From Clostridiaceae bacterium HFYG-1003 (GTDB lineage Bacteria > Bacillota > Clostridia > Clostridiales > Clostridiaceae), in NCBI GenBank assembly GCA_024579835.1, contig CP102060.1, positions 1,959,558-2,023,557 on the forward strand: a DNA stretch of 64,000 nucleotides. The letters run 5' to 3'. The notes beneath the pieces are model-generated. The model searched no databases and was not told the DNA's origin. It worked only from the letters and a program-made list of their open reading frames with translations. Shown piece after piece: positions 10,640 to 20,348 of the stretch (within the stretch, counting starts at the first letter, position 1; the number at the start of each line of letters is the position of its first letter). A program made the position numbers and the translations under genes.

Positions 10640-12133
10640 CTATGGTTCCTGCTGGTTAAAGAAATTCTCAATATTGGAGGAATCCTGGGCAAAGCGAAGA
10701 CTGGTCGATTTTTCTTTATTGTCTCTGAAGTAGGTCACCGTTACTTCATCGCCTACCTGATAGTTCAGCAATGCCTTTTTCAGTTCAGTCATTCCCTGGA
10801 TCGGGTAGCTGTCGATCTTCGTCACGATGTCGCCGCTCTTCAGTCCCGCCTGGGCAGCTGCGGTTCCATCCATGACATCCATAATATACACTCCCTCAGC
10901 TCCGTCAAAGTTGATGGTTTCATCCTGTGCCTTGATGGAGGCTACATTCATTCCGGTGACTCCCAGGTAAACAGATTTAAAGGAACCCTCAGCCATGACT
11001 TTTTCAATGATGGGCTTTATGGTATCAACCGGGATTGCGAAGCCGATCCCTGAAGTTCCACCGCCCGCCTTGGCAGTATTGATGCCAATCAGCTGACCGG
11101 CTGCATTCAGGAGCGCACCGCCGGAATTCCCTTCATTAATGGCCGCATCAGTCTGGATCAGCCCCGACATGGTTCCGCCGGACTGAATGGTTATGCTGCG
11201 ATCCAAACCCGAAATATAGCCTGAAGTCAGAGTCGACTGCAGGTCCAGCCCCAGAGGATTTCCGATGGCGATGGCCTTGTCTCCGACTTTCACCGCTTCG
11301 GAAGAACCGATCGTCACAGGTGACAGACCCGCCTTGCTGACTTTAACAATGGCTACATCCAGCGCGGCATCGCTCCACAGCACCTCCGCCGGCGCGGTGG
11401 TCTGATCATCGAACACGACGGTGATATTGCCCGCTTCCCCATTGTCCACTACATGAGAATTGGTGACGATATAGCCGTCACTGCTCAAAATCACGCCGGA
11501 TCCTACGCCTTCGACATAGCCGCTTCCACCGCTGCCGAAGAATGAAGGCTGAGAAACTTTCGTTTTTGTTGTAATGCCGACCACAGAAGGCGTCACCGCC
11601 TGAGCCACCTGGTTTTCCGCCGTTACACCGGTTTCTGCCGGTGGAGCTGTCAGGATTTTTGAAGGGCTGGTCGAAGTGGACAGCGCCTGGTTGACTGGAA
11701 CCGTCGACTGCTGACGTACCACATCCTCCGACCCGAATAAATACCGGCCGGAGGCCATCGTAATTCCGGAACCCAGAACAGCGCCGACCAGAACCATGGC
11801 CAATGTGCCCATCAGACCGCGACCTTTGCCCGGCGATGGCGAAACTTCCTGATATTCAAAGGTAGCAGCCCGGGAAAAACCTGCCTTCCCATCCCCTTCC
11901 CCCGATTCTTCATCCATATAGCCCGGAGTCGGTGAGTAGGTCACATAGCCTTCGTGATCTTCCCTGGGATCCGGATGATTGCCGGAAGTGAATCCCTCGG
12001 TGTCAGTCCGTCCAGCTCCGGTTTCCTTCTCCATCGGAAATGAATCATCCGCTGCTTTCCTTTCCGGTACTGATTCATTATGGTCAGAACTCATTGATTC
12101 GTGAATTTCATTGTACTTTCTTTCTTCATCCAT
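10640..12133 (-). CDS. htrA: HtrA/DegP-type S1C serine protease, membrane anchored
   Basis: The product is a quality-control protease or chaperone acting outside the membrane. It has 497 residues. The first 105 or so are acidic, probably disordered and cytoplasmic; a single transmembrane anchor follows at about 107-128. The trypsin-like domain has the triad His227 (TNSHVV), Asp259 (DAALDVAIV) and Ser337 (NEGNSGGALL). One PDZ domain (about 385-480) includes AAQAGLKSGDIVTKIDSYPI. The ATG follows an AAGGAGTG site. This is the standard Firmicutes HtrA architecture, with a longer than usual acidic N-terminus. Confidence 0.95.
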   Translation of the reverse strand: MDEERKYNEIHESMSSDHNESVPERKAADDSFPMEKETGAGRTDTEGFTSGNHPDPREDHEGYVTYSPTPGYMDEESGEGDGKAGFSRAATFEYQEVSPSPGKGRGLMGTLAMVLVGAVLGSGITMASGRYLFGSEDVVRQQSTVPVNQALSTSTSPSKILTAPPAETGVTAENQVAQAVTPSVVGITTKTKVSQPSFFGSGGSGYVEGVGSGVILSSDGYIVTNSHVVDNGEAGNITVVFDDQTTAPAEVLWSDAALDVAIVKVSKAGLSPVTIGSSEAVKVGDKAIAIGNPLGLDLQSTLTSGYISGLDRSITIQSGGTMSGLIQTDAAINEGNSGGALLNAAGQLIGINTAKAGGGTSGIGFAIPVDTIKPIIEKVMAEGSFKSVYLGVTGMNVASIKAQDETINFDGAEGVYIMDVMDGTAAAQAGLKSGDIVTKIDSYPIQGMTELKKALLNYQVGDEVTVTYFRDNKEKSTSLRFAQDSSNIENFFNQQEP

Positions 12134-12307
12134 CGTTGAACACTCCTTGCAGATTCTTTATTTATCATTCATTCAGATATCTTATCGATCGTTCTTACTG
12201 ACATCTTTACTATAGTCATCGAATCTAAAAAATAACTAAAACAAATCCAATGATAAAGATCAATCCGGAGAGACTTTCCTTAGATCCATGAATGGTTCCA
12301 CTGCTAT

Positions 12308-12357
12308 AACAAAAAGCAGTTGGCTCTCCGTGACCTGCATGAGGAGAGCCAACTGCT
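12308..12357 (-). terminator. Terminator after the pgi-rsuA operon
   Basis: AGCAGTTGGCTCTCC pairs perfectly with GGAGAGCCAACTGCT, followed on the minus strand by TTTTTG. It lies just after the pseudouridine synthase stop. Confidence 0.88.
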
Positions 12358-12363
12358 GTTCGC

Positions 12364-13173
12364 TTATTCAGTTATCGATCGGCCAAAGGGTTCATTTTCC
12401 TCGTCATATACCGTATCCCCGGCTTCCGTCGCACCAAAGCTCATTGGCTGTCCCTTTTTCCGGGTGGCAGCCATCAGCTGAGACAGTTCTTCCGCTGTGA
12501 GTTCCCGGTATTGTCCCGGCGAGAGATCCTCCGGCAGGGTCAAGGGACCAAACGCAACCCGTTTCAGTTGCTGTACCCGGTTGTCCAGTGCCTCGAACAT
12601 CCGCTTCACCTGATGAAACTTGCCTTCCTGGATGGTCAGGCGAACCAGTCTGGCATCCTCGGACAGGACTTCCATACGCGCCGGGAGACAGCGGTAGCCA
12701 TCGTCAATGACAACGCCTTGTTCAAATCGGCGGTGATAGCTGTCCAAAGCCGGATCCCGCAGGCGTGCAACATAGATTTTATCGATGTGCCACCGGGGAG
12801 AGATCAGCTGGTGGTTTAGCGAACCGTCGTTGGTCAACAAAAGGAGCCCTGTGGTGTCCTTGTCCAGCCGTCCCACTGGGAAGGGCGCGAAAGCCCGGTG
12901 CTGACTGGCAATCAGATCCAGTACCACGGGATCCCTCGCATCTTCCGTGGCGGAGAGGTAGCCATCCGGTTTGTTCAACATCAGGTAAATGAATTTCCGA
13001 GTGTCCACTTCCGCCTGGTCCAGCAGGAACCGGGAGGTCTCCGGATCAAAGGATGCCGCGGGATCCTGAATGACTGCGCCATCCACTTGAATCCGACCGG
13101 ACTTGATCAGCTGCCGGACCCCCTTGCGTGAGCCGAGTTTGGCGTTTGCCAGTATTTTATCTAACCGTTCCAC
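12364..13173 (-). CDS. RsuA/RluB-family pseudouridine synthase
   Basis: The enzyme isomerises uridine to pseudouridine in rRNA. The N-terminal S4 RNA-binding domain (ERLDKILANAKLGSR...) is followed by the catalytic domain with GRLDKDTTGLLLLTNDG, where the Asp is the nucleophile. The arrangement favours the RsuA (16S U516) branch. The product has 269 residues; about 30 C-terminal residues after ELTAEELSQLM are an acidic tail beyond the usual end. It begins one base after the pgi stop region (13175), so it is co-transcribed with pgi. Confidence 0.9.
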   Translation of the reverse strand: MERLDKILANAKLGSRKGVRQLIKSGRIQVDGAVIQDPAASFDPETSRFLLDQAEVDTRKFIYLMLNKPDGYLSATEDARDPVVLDLIASQHRAFAPFPVGRLDKDTTGLLLLTNDGSLNHQLISPRWHIDKIYVARLRDPALDSYHRRFEQGVVIDDGYRCLPARMEVLSEDARLVRLTIQEGKFHQVKRMFEALDNRVQQLKRVAFGPLTLPEDLSPGQYRELTAEELSQLMAATRKKGQPMSFGATEAGDTVYDEENEPFGRSITE

Positions 13174-13174
13174 G

Positions 13175-14518
13175 CTATTTCAACCGGTCGTTCAGCTCTC
13201 TGGCCAGTTCTTCATAACCTGGTTTTCCCAACAGCGCGAACATATTCTTCTTGTAATCCTCCACTCCTGGCTGGTTAAACGGGTTGACCCCCAGGGTGTA
13301 GCCTGAAACCGCGCAGCCCAATTCAAAGAAGTAGACCATTTCTCCGAAGGTTCGCGCAGTCAGCTGATCAATTCCCAGGACCAGGTTGGGGACATTGCCG
13401 TCATTGTGAGCCAGGACTGTGCCCCGAAAGGCATTGGTGTTGACTTCATGCATCGTTTTGCCTGCCAGGAAGTTCAGGCCGTCCAGATCCGCCTCATCCT
13501 TCGGGATCTCAAAATCCCGATGAGGAGCACCCACCTGCAGGACGGTCTCAAATAAATGCCGGCGGCCATCCTGGATATACTGACCCATGGAGTGCAGATC
13601 TGTTGAAAAATTCACGGATGCCGGGAAAATTCCCTTGCCATCCTTACCTTCGGATTCACCGTACAGCTGTTTCCACCATTCGGCGAAAAAGGCCAGTTTT
13701 GGTTCATAGTTCACCAGTATTTCAATTTCCCGTCCTTTTCGGTACAGGATGTTGCGGGCTGCCGCATACTTCAGGCAGTCATTATCAGCATAGGGCGCCG
13801 TCAGGTAATGGTCCATGGCATCCTTGGCACCCGCCATCATCTCGAGAATGTCAATGCCCGCCGCTGCTATAGGCAGCAGGCCCACGGCGGTCAGAACGGA
13901 ATATCGCCCGCCCACGTCATCGGGAACAATAAATGATTCATATCCTTCCTGTTCGGCCAGACCTTTGAGAGCGCCCCTTTTGGCATCGGTCGTGGCATAG
14001 ATTCGCCGTGCGGCTTCCGCCTTGCCATACTTGTCCTCCATGTACTTTTTCATCACCCGGAAAGCAATGGCCGGCTCGGTCGTCGTCCCTGACTTGCTGA
14101 TGACGTTGACCGAAAGCTCCTTGCCTTCAATGATCTGAAGGAATTCATTCATGTAATCCGCAGACATGTTGTGCCCCAGATAATAGATCTGAACCCCGCC
14201 GGTTCTGGCTTTGCCCATTTCATTGTGGAATGTGTGACCCAGCATCTCAATGGCCGCTTTGGCTCCGAGATAGGATCCGCCGATGCCGATCACGACCAAG
14301 GCATCCGAGTCGTCCCGGATCTTCTGCGCGGCCTGGCTGATTCGAGTGAACTCCGTCTTGTCATAGTTCGCCGGAAGTTCTACCCAGCCTAAAAACTCCG
14401 CTCCAGCCCCGGACTTTTCCACTGTGGTTTTCAGTGCCAGTTCCGTAAAAGGCCCCGCCAGCTTCAGTTCCTCTTCCTTAACCATACCGATTGTTCGGGA
14501 TAAATCCAATTTCAGCAA
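13175..14518 (-). CDS. pgi: Glucose-6-phosphate isomerase
   Basis: Pgi interconverts glucose-6-phosphate and fructose-6-phosphate in glycolysis and gluconeogenesis. The product has 447 residues, typical of the shorter Firmicutes form. Both family signatures are visible: [16 protein letters not shown] and the later [32 protein letters not shown] binds the sugar phosphate. The leader upstream carries a degenerate 11-bp repeat. The downstream gene follows without a gap. Confidence 0.96.
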   Translation of the reverse strand: MLKLDLSRTIGMVKEEELKLAGPFTELALKTTVEKSGAGAEFLGWVELPANYDKTEFTRISQAAQKIRDDSDALVVIGIGGSYLGAKAAIEMLGHTFHNEMGKARTGGVQIYYLGHNMSADYMNEFLQIIEGKELSVNVISKSGTTTEPAIAFRVMKKYMEDKYGKAEAARRIYATTDAKRGALKGLAEQEGYESFIVPDDVGGRYSVLTAVGLLPIAAAGIDILEMMAGAKDAMDHYLTAPYADNDCLKYAAARNILYRKGREIEILVNYEPKLAFFAEWWKQLYGESEGKDGKGIFPASVNFSTDLHSMGQYIQDGRRHLFETVLQVGAPHRDFEIPKDEADLDGLNFLAGKTMHEVNTNAFRGTVLAHNDGNVPNLVLGIDQLTARTFGEMVYFFELGCAVSGYTLGVNPFNQPGVEDYKKNMFALLGKPGYEELARELNDRLK

Positions 14519-14540
14519 TGTCCTTCACATCCTTTTAATA

Positions 14541-14606
14541 TTCTTTGGCTATTTTTCTGTTATTCTTTGGCTATTCTTTGGCTATTCTTTGGTTGTACTT
14601 TGGTTG
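14541..14606. repeat. Degenerate 11-bp tandem repeat in the pgi leader
   Basis: The unit TTCTTTGGCTA occurs at 14541, 14563 and 14574, with variants at 14585 and 14596. The repeats lie 23-90 bases upstream of the pgi ATG, where the pgi promoter or untranslated leader should be. Confidence 0.8.
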
Positions 14607-14803
14607 TAGTTAGTTGTACTCGCTCCTTCTTTCGTTCTTATTATATAGCAGTGCAGGAGTGATTCATCAGCTTTCGCTGATTCATTCGCAATCACTGTAT
14701 CAACGGCTTTCGCCGAAGTCTCTCCAAACTGAGTTCTTTGCATCGGACCATGAACTGCTCCGCACCCCAGGAAGATGAAATGTCATGAAATTATGATCTT
14801 CCA

Positions 14804-15316
14804 CTAGAATATATCCATGCGGACAGTCAGTTTGGCCTGACAGCATCCGGAACGGTGGGTGCGCATCAGATTTTTGGCGGCATCGCGGCGTCGCCGGCGT
14901 GCCACTTCCTTCTCGCACCGGGAACATAAAATCCGGTAACCGCGTTTTTTTTCTTCCTGATGGTTCCCCTGGAAATGGGTATGATCCGGTATCCCGAGGA
15001 TCTGACAGGCATTTCGAAACACTCCGTTATGACCATGATTTTTCTGATCCAGCACATTAACATAAAAATGAGCATATTCATGAAGAATCGTCTGACGGAC
15101 AATTTCTTCACTGTAGTCCCCGCTTACCAGTTTCAGCGCAAAGCGAAAAGCTACCGGAACCAGCTTTCCCTGTTCCAGCCGAAAAACAAAGGAACCATAG
15201 GTTCGTTTCATTCGCGAAGAAATCTCAATCGGCACGTGGTGACAGGCAAGACCCATCTTTTGTCCTGCCCAGTCTAACATGCTGCGGATTTCTTCGCGGC
15301 TGATCTGCTTGCCCAT
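14804..15316 (-). CDS. SprT-like zinc metallopeptidase family protein
   Basis: The product has 170 residues with the HEYAH zinc motif (QTILHEYAHFYVN) and a downstream GHNGVFRNAC segment. A C-terminal zinc-ribbon-like part has CSRCEKE and later CC. SprT-like (WSS1/SPRTN-related) proteins are minigluzincins, some of which degrade DNA-protein crosslinks; the bacterial role is mostly unproven. It is a single gene. Confidence 0.85.
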   Translation of the reverse strand: MGKQISREEIRSMLDWAGQKMGLACHHVPIEISSRMKRTYGSFVFRLEQGKLVPVAFRFALKLVSGDYSEEIVRQTILHEYAHFYVNVLDQKNHGHNGVFRNACQILGIPDHTHFQGNHQEEKKRGYRILCSRCEKEVARRRRRDAAKNLMRTHRSGCCQAKLTVRMDIF

Positions 15317-15627
15317 AAGTCATTCGTTCCTTTCTCAATCGGTGGATTCATTGTCTGTGCATATCTTACTCTTATTATAGTATACTCCAGACTCTGCGCA
15401 TGATTTGTTATATGCGCCTGCTTCACAATAATCCAGTCCGTCCGATCATCGGAACAGACGATGGAAATCCCGAAATTGATCCTATCCGGCCAATGAAACC
15501 AGGTCAGCTTCTCCCGCAGTATGCGCTTGAAGCTGACCTGAACAGTTCCGTGGAGATCCGTCTTACCATACCCATGACAGATTCCCGGGAAGATATTTCG
15601 TTTTGTCGGAATGAACCGGAATGAATA
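15317..15627. other. Intergenic stretch with a paired-arm hairpin
   Basis: This 311-base gap contains the leader of the SprT-like gene and an inverted repeat at 15501-15539 (AGGTCAGCTTC with GAAGCTGACCT). A 74-codon open frame at 15400-15624 reads across the hairpin and lacks a ribosome binding site; I do not call it. Confidence 0.5.
15501..15539. terminator. Possible terminator hairpin without T-run
   Basis: An 11-bp perfect stem with a 17-base loop lies downstream of the cysteine-rich redox gene (minus strand). No U-tract follows on either strand, so termination is uncertain. Confidence 0.4.
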
Positions 15628-16170
15628 CTAGCTGACAATCCACTGTGGGATCTGTTCGGATTCCACCGGCTTGGCCGCTACATCCTTCACCTCGATCTTG
15701 CCATCCTCAATCAAACGCTCAGCCACCCAGCGAGCTACATCGCCGGTAATATGAATGCAGTGCTGCTTGCGTTCAGGAGAAGCAAAATTATCACCGTTCC
15801 ATTGACGGGTAATCACACGGCAGCAGGTTGCTCCGTATTCTTTCACTGTATAGTCGTGAAGTCCTTTGGCCACGGGGAACATTTTCGGATTCATTCCCTC
15901 GCCTTCCAGCCGGCCGTATGCCATACCCAGGACCATCTGCCCTCCGGATACTGCCCCGCACAGACACTGGGCTTTCCCCATGCCAATGGGGAAAGAAGAA
16001 GCCAGCCGAACAACTTCCTCACTGTATGGGTAATCCATGAACTGATTCAGAACCGATACGACGGATTCTGAACAAAAGAATGTTCCGTTCCTGAATTTTT
16101 CTTCCGCCTTTGCCTGAATCATATCGAGTAGTTCTTTTTTCGTAAATTCTTTGGTGTTAATACGTTCCAT
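15628..16170 (-). CDS. C_GCAxxG_C_C family redox-type protein
   Basis: The product has 180 residues and resembles the C_GCAxxG_C_C (putative redox-active) family. It has FFCSESVV, GMGKAQCLCGAVSGGQ and a CC pair later in ATCCRVI, plus QHC near the end. Family members are thought to bind metal or cycle thiols; no reaction is established. The ATG at 16168-16170 has AAAAGGGG upstream; the longer ORF from 16224 would run into the promoter. A near-consensus promoter drives it and it diverges from the TDT transporter gene. Confidence 0.75.
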   Translation of the reverse strand: MERINTKEFTKKELLDMIQAKAEEKFRNGTFFCSESVVSVLNQFMDYPYSEEVVRLASSFPIGMGKAQCLCGAVSGGQMVLGMAYGRLEGEGMNPKMFPVAKGLHDYTVKEYGATCCRVITRQWNGDNFASPERKQHCIHITGDVARWVAERLIEDGKIEVKDVAAKPVESEQIPQWIVS

Positions 16171-16228
16171 AATTATCCCCTTTTCAAATGCACGATATTT
16201 TTCATTCATTCTTAATAATAACACTCAT

Positions 16229-16257
16229 ATAATACTATCTATCAGAATTACTGTCAA
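16229..16257 (-). promoter_or_regulatory. Near-consensus promoter for the C_GCAxxG_C_C gene
   Basis: On the minus strand, TTGACA (16257-16252) and TATTAT (16234-16229) are separated by 17 bases. It lies back to back with the transporter promoter at 16285. Confidence 0.8.
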
Positions 16258-16284
16258 ATTGTTTCTGTCATTATGTTAATTCTG

Positions 16285-16313
16285 TTTACTCTGAATTTTA
16301 TATATGTTATATT
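16285..16313 (+). promoter_or_regulatory. Promoter for the TDT transporter gene
   Basis: TTTACT at 16285-16290 and TATATT at 16308-16313 with a 17-base spacer. The start codon at 16345 follows after a GGGAGG site. Confidence 0.6.
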
Positions 16314-16344
16314 AGGCTGGTACTAATTGTTCGGGAGGAACATC

Positions 16345-17283
16345 ATGAACTTATTAAAAAAATTGCCCTACCCCATCGCGGGAACCGCACTTGGACTGGC
16401 TGCACTGGGAAATTTGCTCTCCGCTGACGCCCCTTGGCTCAAACCGATTCTCGGTGCGATTGCCGCTGTCCTGATCCTCATGATCCTGGCGAAAATCGTT
16501 CTGCTTCCAAAGAGCGTCACCGAAGCCTCGGCCAATCCACTGATTGCCAGCACTTTCGCGACATTCCCCATGGCTCTGATGATCCTTTCAACATACCTGC
16601 CAAAAGGCCCCATAGCCCTGGCGCTCTGGGCAGTCGGTCTGTTGTTCCATGCTGGGTATATCGTATGGTTCACCTGGCGTTATCTCTTGAAGGGATTCCG
16701 TTTGCAGACGGTATTCCCTTCGTGGTTCATTGTATATGTCGGCATCGCCGCCGCTGCGGTCTCGGCTCCGTATCACAGCCAGGCCGCTCTGGGCATGGTT
16801 GCTTTCTGGTTTGCATTCGCGACCTATCTTCCCCTGCTTGTCCTTGTGACCTGGCGGATGATCAAAGGCGATCCACTGGCTAAGCCGGCACTGCCCTCCA
16901 TCGCCATCTATGCCGCACCGGCATCGCTCCTCCTGGCTGGCTATCTCAACAGCGCTGCTGTAAAATCTCAGGGGATGGTTCTTTTCCTGCTCGCCCTGTC
17001 CGTTCTCTTCTTCCTGGTCGGCATGGCTGTACTGGCCAAATTCAGCACACTTCCCTTTTTCCCCAGCTTTTCCAGCTATACCTTCCCCTTTGTCATCTCC
17101 GCCATTGCCGCCAAAGGCGCAAATGCATTCCTGACGAAAGTCGGACAATCCTATGCCTGGCTGGGACTCCTGACCAGAATTCAACCCACCTTGGCACTGC
17201 TGCTGTGCGCTTATGTGCTGATTCGCTATCTTCTGTTCCTCTGGGAATCCCCTGCGTTAGAAAGCGTCCCTTCCAAGCGATAA
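16345..17283 (+). CDS. TDT (TehA/SLAC1-like) family membrane transporter
   Basis: The product has 312 residues with about ten hydrophobic segments and the layout of the tellurite-resistance/dicarboxylate transporter family, including the N-terminal PIAGTALGLAALGNLL. Members export or conduct anions, but the substrate here is not predictable. The start at 16345 has GGGAGGA five bases upstream, and 16327 is rejected. A terminator hairpin at 17404 closes the unit. Confidence 0.82.
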   Translation: MNLLKKLPYPIAGTALGLAALGNLLSADAPWLKPILGAIAAVLILMILAKIVLLPKSVTEASANPLIASTFATFPMALMILSTYLPKGPIALALWAVGLLFHAGYIVWFTWRYLLKGFRLQTVFPSWFIVYVGIAAAAVSAPYHSQAALGMVAFWFAFATYLPLLVLVTWRMIKGDPLAKPALPSIAIYAAPASLLLAGYLNSAAVKSQGMVLFLLALSVLFFLVGMAVLAKFSTLPFFPSFSSYTFPFVISAIAAKGANAFLTKVGQSYAWLGLLTRIQPTLALLLCAYVLIRYLLFLWESPALESVPSKR

Positions 17284-17340
17284 ATGACTCTGTACCATCT
17301 GACACTCACTCTACCCATCAACGCCTCAGATGAAGCGGAT

Positions 17341-17376
17341 GTTTGATCCGGTGTTTGATCCGGTGTTTGAACGGAT
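17341..17376. repeat. 12-bp direct repeat, about 3 copies
   Basis: GTTTGATCCGGT is repeated at 17341 and 17353, with a diverged third copy at 17365. Confidence 0.75.
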
Positions 17377-17403
17377 GTCCAATGGAAAGAATCTGCCTCC
17401 AGC

Positions 17404-17440
17404 AAGGACCTGGCCTCTTAACTGAGAAGCCAGGTCCCTT
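17404..17440 (+). terminator. Terminator after the TDT transporter gene
   Basis: AAGGACCTGGC pairs with GCCAGGTCCCTT-type arm (one mismatch) and a pyrimidine tract with TTGTTT follows. Confidence 0.65.
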
Positions 17441-17932
17441 CTTGTTTCGAGTTCTTTGATTCAGACTCCCTCTCACTTCATTTCCTTCCAGCTTGTGCTT
17501 ATTCCACTGACTTATTTATATCACGGTCATGAAACTCCACGGTCTTGGTTTGTTCTCGTTCTTCCATTTCGACGCTCGATTAACCGCATTGGATCAAAAA
17601 CCTCTTAATGAGAACCTGTGAGTAAGCATTATTTCAGGTTCTTGGGATGAATGCACTTAGCATCCTCCTTGTCCCCGGAAATCTACCTCAAAACAGATAA
17701 AATATTTTTTAGTACACGATTTAATTCTGACTCTTTCACTCAGAATTATGATTTCGACAGATTTGGTTCGTTTTCATCTTGTATTCCTGGTGTGAATCTA
17801 AGGATTTTATAAAAATCTTACTATGTTTCAATTAGATTTTACCCAATTTAATAACATGTCTTGCATTCCTTTATTTAAGTCACATAAAAATAACAATTAA
17901 TACAGAAAGCCTGTAATTCAGCAGAAAATTGA

Positions 17933-17961
17933 TTAACAAAAAATTCGATTTGAGGTATTAT
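17933..17961 (+). promoter_or_regulatory. Probable promoter of the rnf operon
   Basis: TTAACA (17933-17938) and TATTAT (17956-17961) are separated by 17 bases. It leaves a leader of about 90 bases before the rnfC ATG at 18058. Confidence 0.6.
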
Positions 17962-18057
17962 AGGTAAGTAATAGTTTTGACTATACCAAGAAATCTTTGT
18001 AGTTTTTTTGATAATCTGTTAATGATTATCGAGGTTCAGTACCAAGAGGAGGAAAAA

Positions 18058-19401
18058 ATGTTGTTTGCGAAACGTGCATTCAAAGGCGGAGTCCATCCGC
18101 TGGAAAACAAGCTTACCAGCGATCAGCCGATTACAGAAATAAAAGACATCGGTCTGGTAAGAATCCCCATGAACATGTCTGTTGGTGCTCCGTGTAAGCC
18201 CACAGTCAAGGCCGGGGATCATGTAGACATTGGTCAGGTTATTGGTGAGCCATCGGGAATTTCCGTTCCGATTCATGCTTCCGTTTCCGGAAAGGTCAAG
18301 GCAGTCAAAACAGAGTACATGGGAACCGGAGATATGATGGTTCTGGTGGATATCGAAAATGACTTCCAATATACTATTCACGAATCCGTCCGGAAGCCAG
18401 TGGTCACGGACTATGATTCCTTTGTCGCCGCCGTCCGGGCTTCCGGAATGGTTGGTCTGGGCGGAGCCGGATTCCCCACTCATATCAAGATGCGTCCGCC
18501 TCAGGATAAAAAGCCGGATCTGCTCCTGATCAACGGCATGGAATGCGAACCGTTCATTACCTCAGATGAGCGCCAGCTGATTGAGCAGCCGGGTCACGTT
18601 GTTGCCGGAATCCTGACAGTTCTTCAGTATATGAACATCCCCAAAGCCATTGTTGGCATTGAGGCAAACAAGCCCCAGGGAACTGCTTCCCTTCAGGCTG
18701 AAATCGAGCGTCGCGGCGCCCAGGATCGGATCGAGGTTCGGGTGATGCCCGTCCGTTACCCGCAGGGAGCAGAAAAAGTCATGATTCAGGCCATCACCGG
18801 CCGCATCATTCCGGCTCAGGGCCTGCCCCACGACGTCAACGTCATGGTCCTGAACGTATCCACCGTAAACTATATTAACCAATATTTGGAAACCGGCATG
18901 CCCCTGGTCCGTCGTGTTCTCACGCTGACCGGCGATTGTCCGGCCAATCCGGGCAACTATGAAGTGCCCATCGGAACCAGAATCTCCGATCTGCTGGAAA
19001 AAACCGGCGGCACGACCTGCGACCCGAAGAAAGTCCTGATGGGCGGTCCCATGATGGGTCTGGCCATGTCCGACTATACCACCCCCATTGTCAAGAACAA
19101 CAATGCCATTATTTTGATGGACAAGGGCGCTGTCCTCCCTGAGGAATCACCCTGCATCAGCTGCGGCCGCTGCATCGATGCCTGCCCTGCCGGCCTGATG
19201 CCGAACATCCTGAATAAGGCCACCAAGAAAAAGGACTTTGACCGCCTGGACGAATACGCAGTCATGAACTGTTTCGAGTGCGGTTCCTGTGCTTATGTCT
19301 GTCCCGCCAAGATCCAGCTGGTTCAGTCCATCCGCACCGGCAAGAAAATCTATCGCGCCCAACTCGATGAAATCAAGAAAGCTAAGGAGGCGGCCGTTTA
19401 A
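18058..19401 (+). CDS. rnfC: Rnf complex subunit C
   Basis: RnfC is the peripheral NADH/ferredoxin-side iron-sulfur subunit of the ion-translocating ferredoxin:NAD+ oxidoreductase. The product has 447 residues. It has the family GLGGAGFPTHIK flavin/NADH segment and two [4Fe-4S] motifs, CISCGRCIDACP and CFECGSCAYVCP. I chose the ATG at 18058, behind GAGGAGG; the ORF opens at 17977 in the leader. It is first in rnfCDGEAB and its TAA overlaps the rnfD ATG. Confidence 0.96.
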   Translation: MLFAKRAFKGGVHPLENKLTSDQPITEIKDIGLVRIPMNMSVGAPCKPTVKAGDHVDIGQVIGEPSGISVPIHASVSGKVKAVKTEYMGTGDMMVLVDIENDFQYTIHESVRKPVVTDYDSFVAAVRASGMVGLGGAGFPTHIKMRPPQDKKPDLLLINGMECEPFITSDERQLIEQPGHVVAGILTVLQYMNIPKAIVGIEANKPQGTASLQAEIERRGAQDRIEVRVMPVRYPQGAEKVMIQAITGRIIPAQGLPHDVNVMVLNVSTVNYINQYLETGMPLVRRVLTLTGDCPANPGNYEVPIGTRISDLLEKTGGTTCDPKKVLMGGPMMGLAMSDYTTPIVKNNNAIILMDKGAVLPEESPCISCGRCIDACPAGLMPNILNKATKKKDFDRLDEYAVMNCFECGSCAYVCPAKIQLVQSIRTGKKIYRAQLDEIKKAKEAAV

Positions 19402-20348
19402 TGAACTTACAAGTTTCCAGCTCCCCACACATCCGAGACTCGAGAACGACTCAGTCCATTATGCTGGATGTGCTCATTGCACTGATTCCCGCACTGGTGG
19501 CATCATTCTTTATTTTCGGTTATCGTTCCCTGGTCATCACAGCTGTCACCGTATCGGCCTGTGTGATGTTTGAATTCCTTTCCGCAAAGGTCAGACAGAC
19601 CCCGCTCCACCTGAACAACCTGTCCGCCGTTGTGACCGGCGTTCTCCTGGCATACAACATGCCTTCTTCCATTCCGCTCTGGATCCCGGTCCTGGGCGCA
19701 CTGGTCGCTATCATCGTTATTAAGGAGATGTTCGGCGGAATTGGCAACAACTTCGCAAATCCTGCCATCGCCGCCCGAATTGTCCTTCTGCTGTCCTTCC
19801 CGGAGCAGATGAACAACTTCACCGTCAAGATCAAGTACTCGGCCATTGGCTCCACCGGAGCCGGTGACCTGGCTTCCTCAGCCACTCCGCTTGGCCTTAA
19901 GGATGCTGGCCAGTTCGTACCCGGCACACTGCGGCTCTTCCTGGGACAGCATGCCGGAGTCATCGGCGAAGTCTGCGCCGCCGCGCTGCTTCTTGGATTT
20001 GTCTATCTGCTGGTCCGCGGCGTAATCACTGCCTGGATCCCGGTTACTTATGTAGGAACCGTTGCCCTGATGGCACTGATGACCGGCAATGATCCGCTCT
20101 TCAATGTCCTAACCGGCGGATTGCTCCTCGGCGCCATTTTCATGGCGACGGATTATGTCACGACTCCTTATACGACCAAGGGCAAGATCATCTTCGGCGT
20201 CGGCTGCGGCCTGATTACCGGCCTGATCCGATTCTTCGGTTCGATTCCGGAAGGGGTATCCTATGCGATTCTCGTCATGAATCTGCTGACCCCGACCATT
20301 GACCGCTACACGATGACCAAACCGGTGGGAGGTGTTAAACATGCTTAA
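19401..20348 (+). CDS. rnfD: Rnf complex subunit D
   Basis: RnfD is a membrane subunit with covalently bound FMN. The product has 315 residues with multiple transmembrane helices. The flavinylation region reads SSATPLGLKD, where the Thr is the expected FMN attachment site in the NqrB/RnfD family. The start codon shares a base with the rnfC stop, and its 3' end overlaps rnfG by 8 bases. Confidence 0.96.
   Translation: MNLQVSSSPHIRDSRTTQSIMLDVLIALIPALVASFFIFGYRSLVITAVTVSACVMFEFLSAKVRQTPLHLNNLSAVVTGVLLAYNMPSSIPLWIPVLGALVAIIVIKEMFGGIGNNFANPAIAARIVLLLSFPEQMNNFTVKIKYSAIGSTGAGDLASSATPLGLKDAGQFVPGTLRLFLGQHAGVIGEVCAAALLLGFVYLLVRGVITAWIPVTYVGTVALMALMTGNDPLFNVLTGGLLLGAIFMATDYVTTPYTTKGKIIFGVGCGLITGLIRFFGSIPEGVSYAILVMNLLTPTIDRYTMTKPVGGVKHA

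Larger units (their letters stand above)
17284..18057. other. Long intergenic region upstream of rnfC
   Basis: This region of about 770 bases holds a 12-bp repeat (17341), a terminator (17404) and the rnf promoter (17933). The last 400 bases are very AT-rich. I see no gene; a long rnf leader or regulator site may lie here, but no recognisable riboswitch fold was found by eye. Confidence 0.5.

Noticed and set aside
15400-15624. 74-codon open frame on the plus strand
   Set aside because: No ribosome binding site and it runs through an inverted repeat; composition is not protein-like.
16345-17283. Tellurite resistance protein
   Set aside because: The family name is historical; nothing in the sequence points to tellurite.
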